The position numbers and the translations under genes are program-made. A stretch of DNA of 36,847 nucleotides, from positions 1-36,847 of the forward strand of contig JABEVF010000153.1 of assembly GCA_013043965.1 (NCBI GenBank), in the 5' to 3' direction. This DNA comes from Gallionella sp. (lineage in GTDB: Bacteria; Pseudomonadota; Gammaproteobacteria; Burkholderiales; Gallionellaceae). The notes under the pieces are model-generated. The model made no database searches. It saw only the letters and a list, made by a program, of their open reading frames with translations, and had not been told where the DNA came from. Positions 36,703-36,847 of this stretch are shown here, piece by piece (the first letter of the stretch is position 1; every line of letters begins with the position of its first letter).

Positions 36703-36847
36703 TTTGTTTTTTATTTAAGTTGGGGAGAAGACTATAGCAAATGTATTGTCTAGAATGAGCGGATTTTTATGGGGGCGCCCGCTAAGGCGCAACGCGGATT
36801 GGGGAAGTCGCTGCCTGGAATGCCAGCATCCGTTCGTCTGTCGGGCG

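Noticed and set aside
1-36847. CRISPR arrays, tRNA or rRNA genes, intact transposases
   Set aside because: No regularly spaced repeats, tRNA-like or rRNA sequence, or transposase/integrase ORF was recognised by eye; tRNAscan-SE and Infernal would be needed to exclude them fully.
36703-36847. Right-edge intergenic sequence upstream of nadB
   Set aside because: Too short and without a recognisable ORF or RNA; probably the nadB promoter region, but no confident -35/-10 could be assigned.

Overview
The window looks like a betaproteobacterial chromosome segment, probably Nitrosomonadales/Gallionellaceae-like (inferred from gene content and synteny, not tested). From left to right: (i) the end of an AT-rich, defense-like ATPase + HNH nuclease pair (Septu/PtuAB-like) cut by the left edge; (ii) a compact malonate decarboxylase operon mdcACDEGBH with no adjacent transporter or regulator; (iii) an RpfE/phosphoglycerate-mutase-like protein, an MscS-like channel with a cyclic-nucleotide-binding domain, accA and tilS; (iv) rne, rluC, and a minus-strand block (EamA transporter, rlmM, and a thioesterase very similar to fluoroacetyl-CoA thioesterase FlK), then a HAD phosphatase and sppA; (v) tesA/ybbA diverging from one shared CATG start, with ybbA separated from its ybbP-like permease by a MITE-like palindrome and an orphan winged-helix-like gene; (vi) class I fumarase, the 4.5S SRP RNA, dnaX-ybaB-recR and rluB; (vii) a divergent class III cyclase-domain protein, a tail-anchored Ser/Thr kinase and a YgfX-like protein, convergent with nadB. 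Items I would follow up first: the FlK-like thioesterase with intact predicted catalytic residues but a changed gate residue, the ATPase/HNH pair at the left edge, the MITE plus orphan ORF splitting ybbA-ybbP, an in-frame palindromic-repeat-like insertion inside the permease, and the cyclase/kinase locus. No searches or alignments were run; family calls come from recognised motifs.
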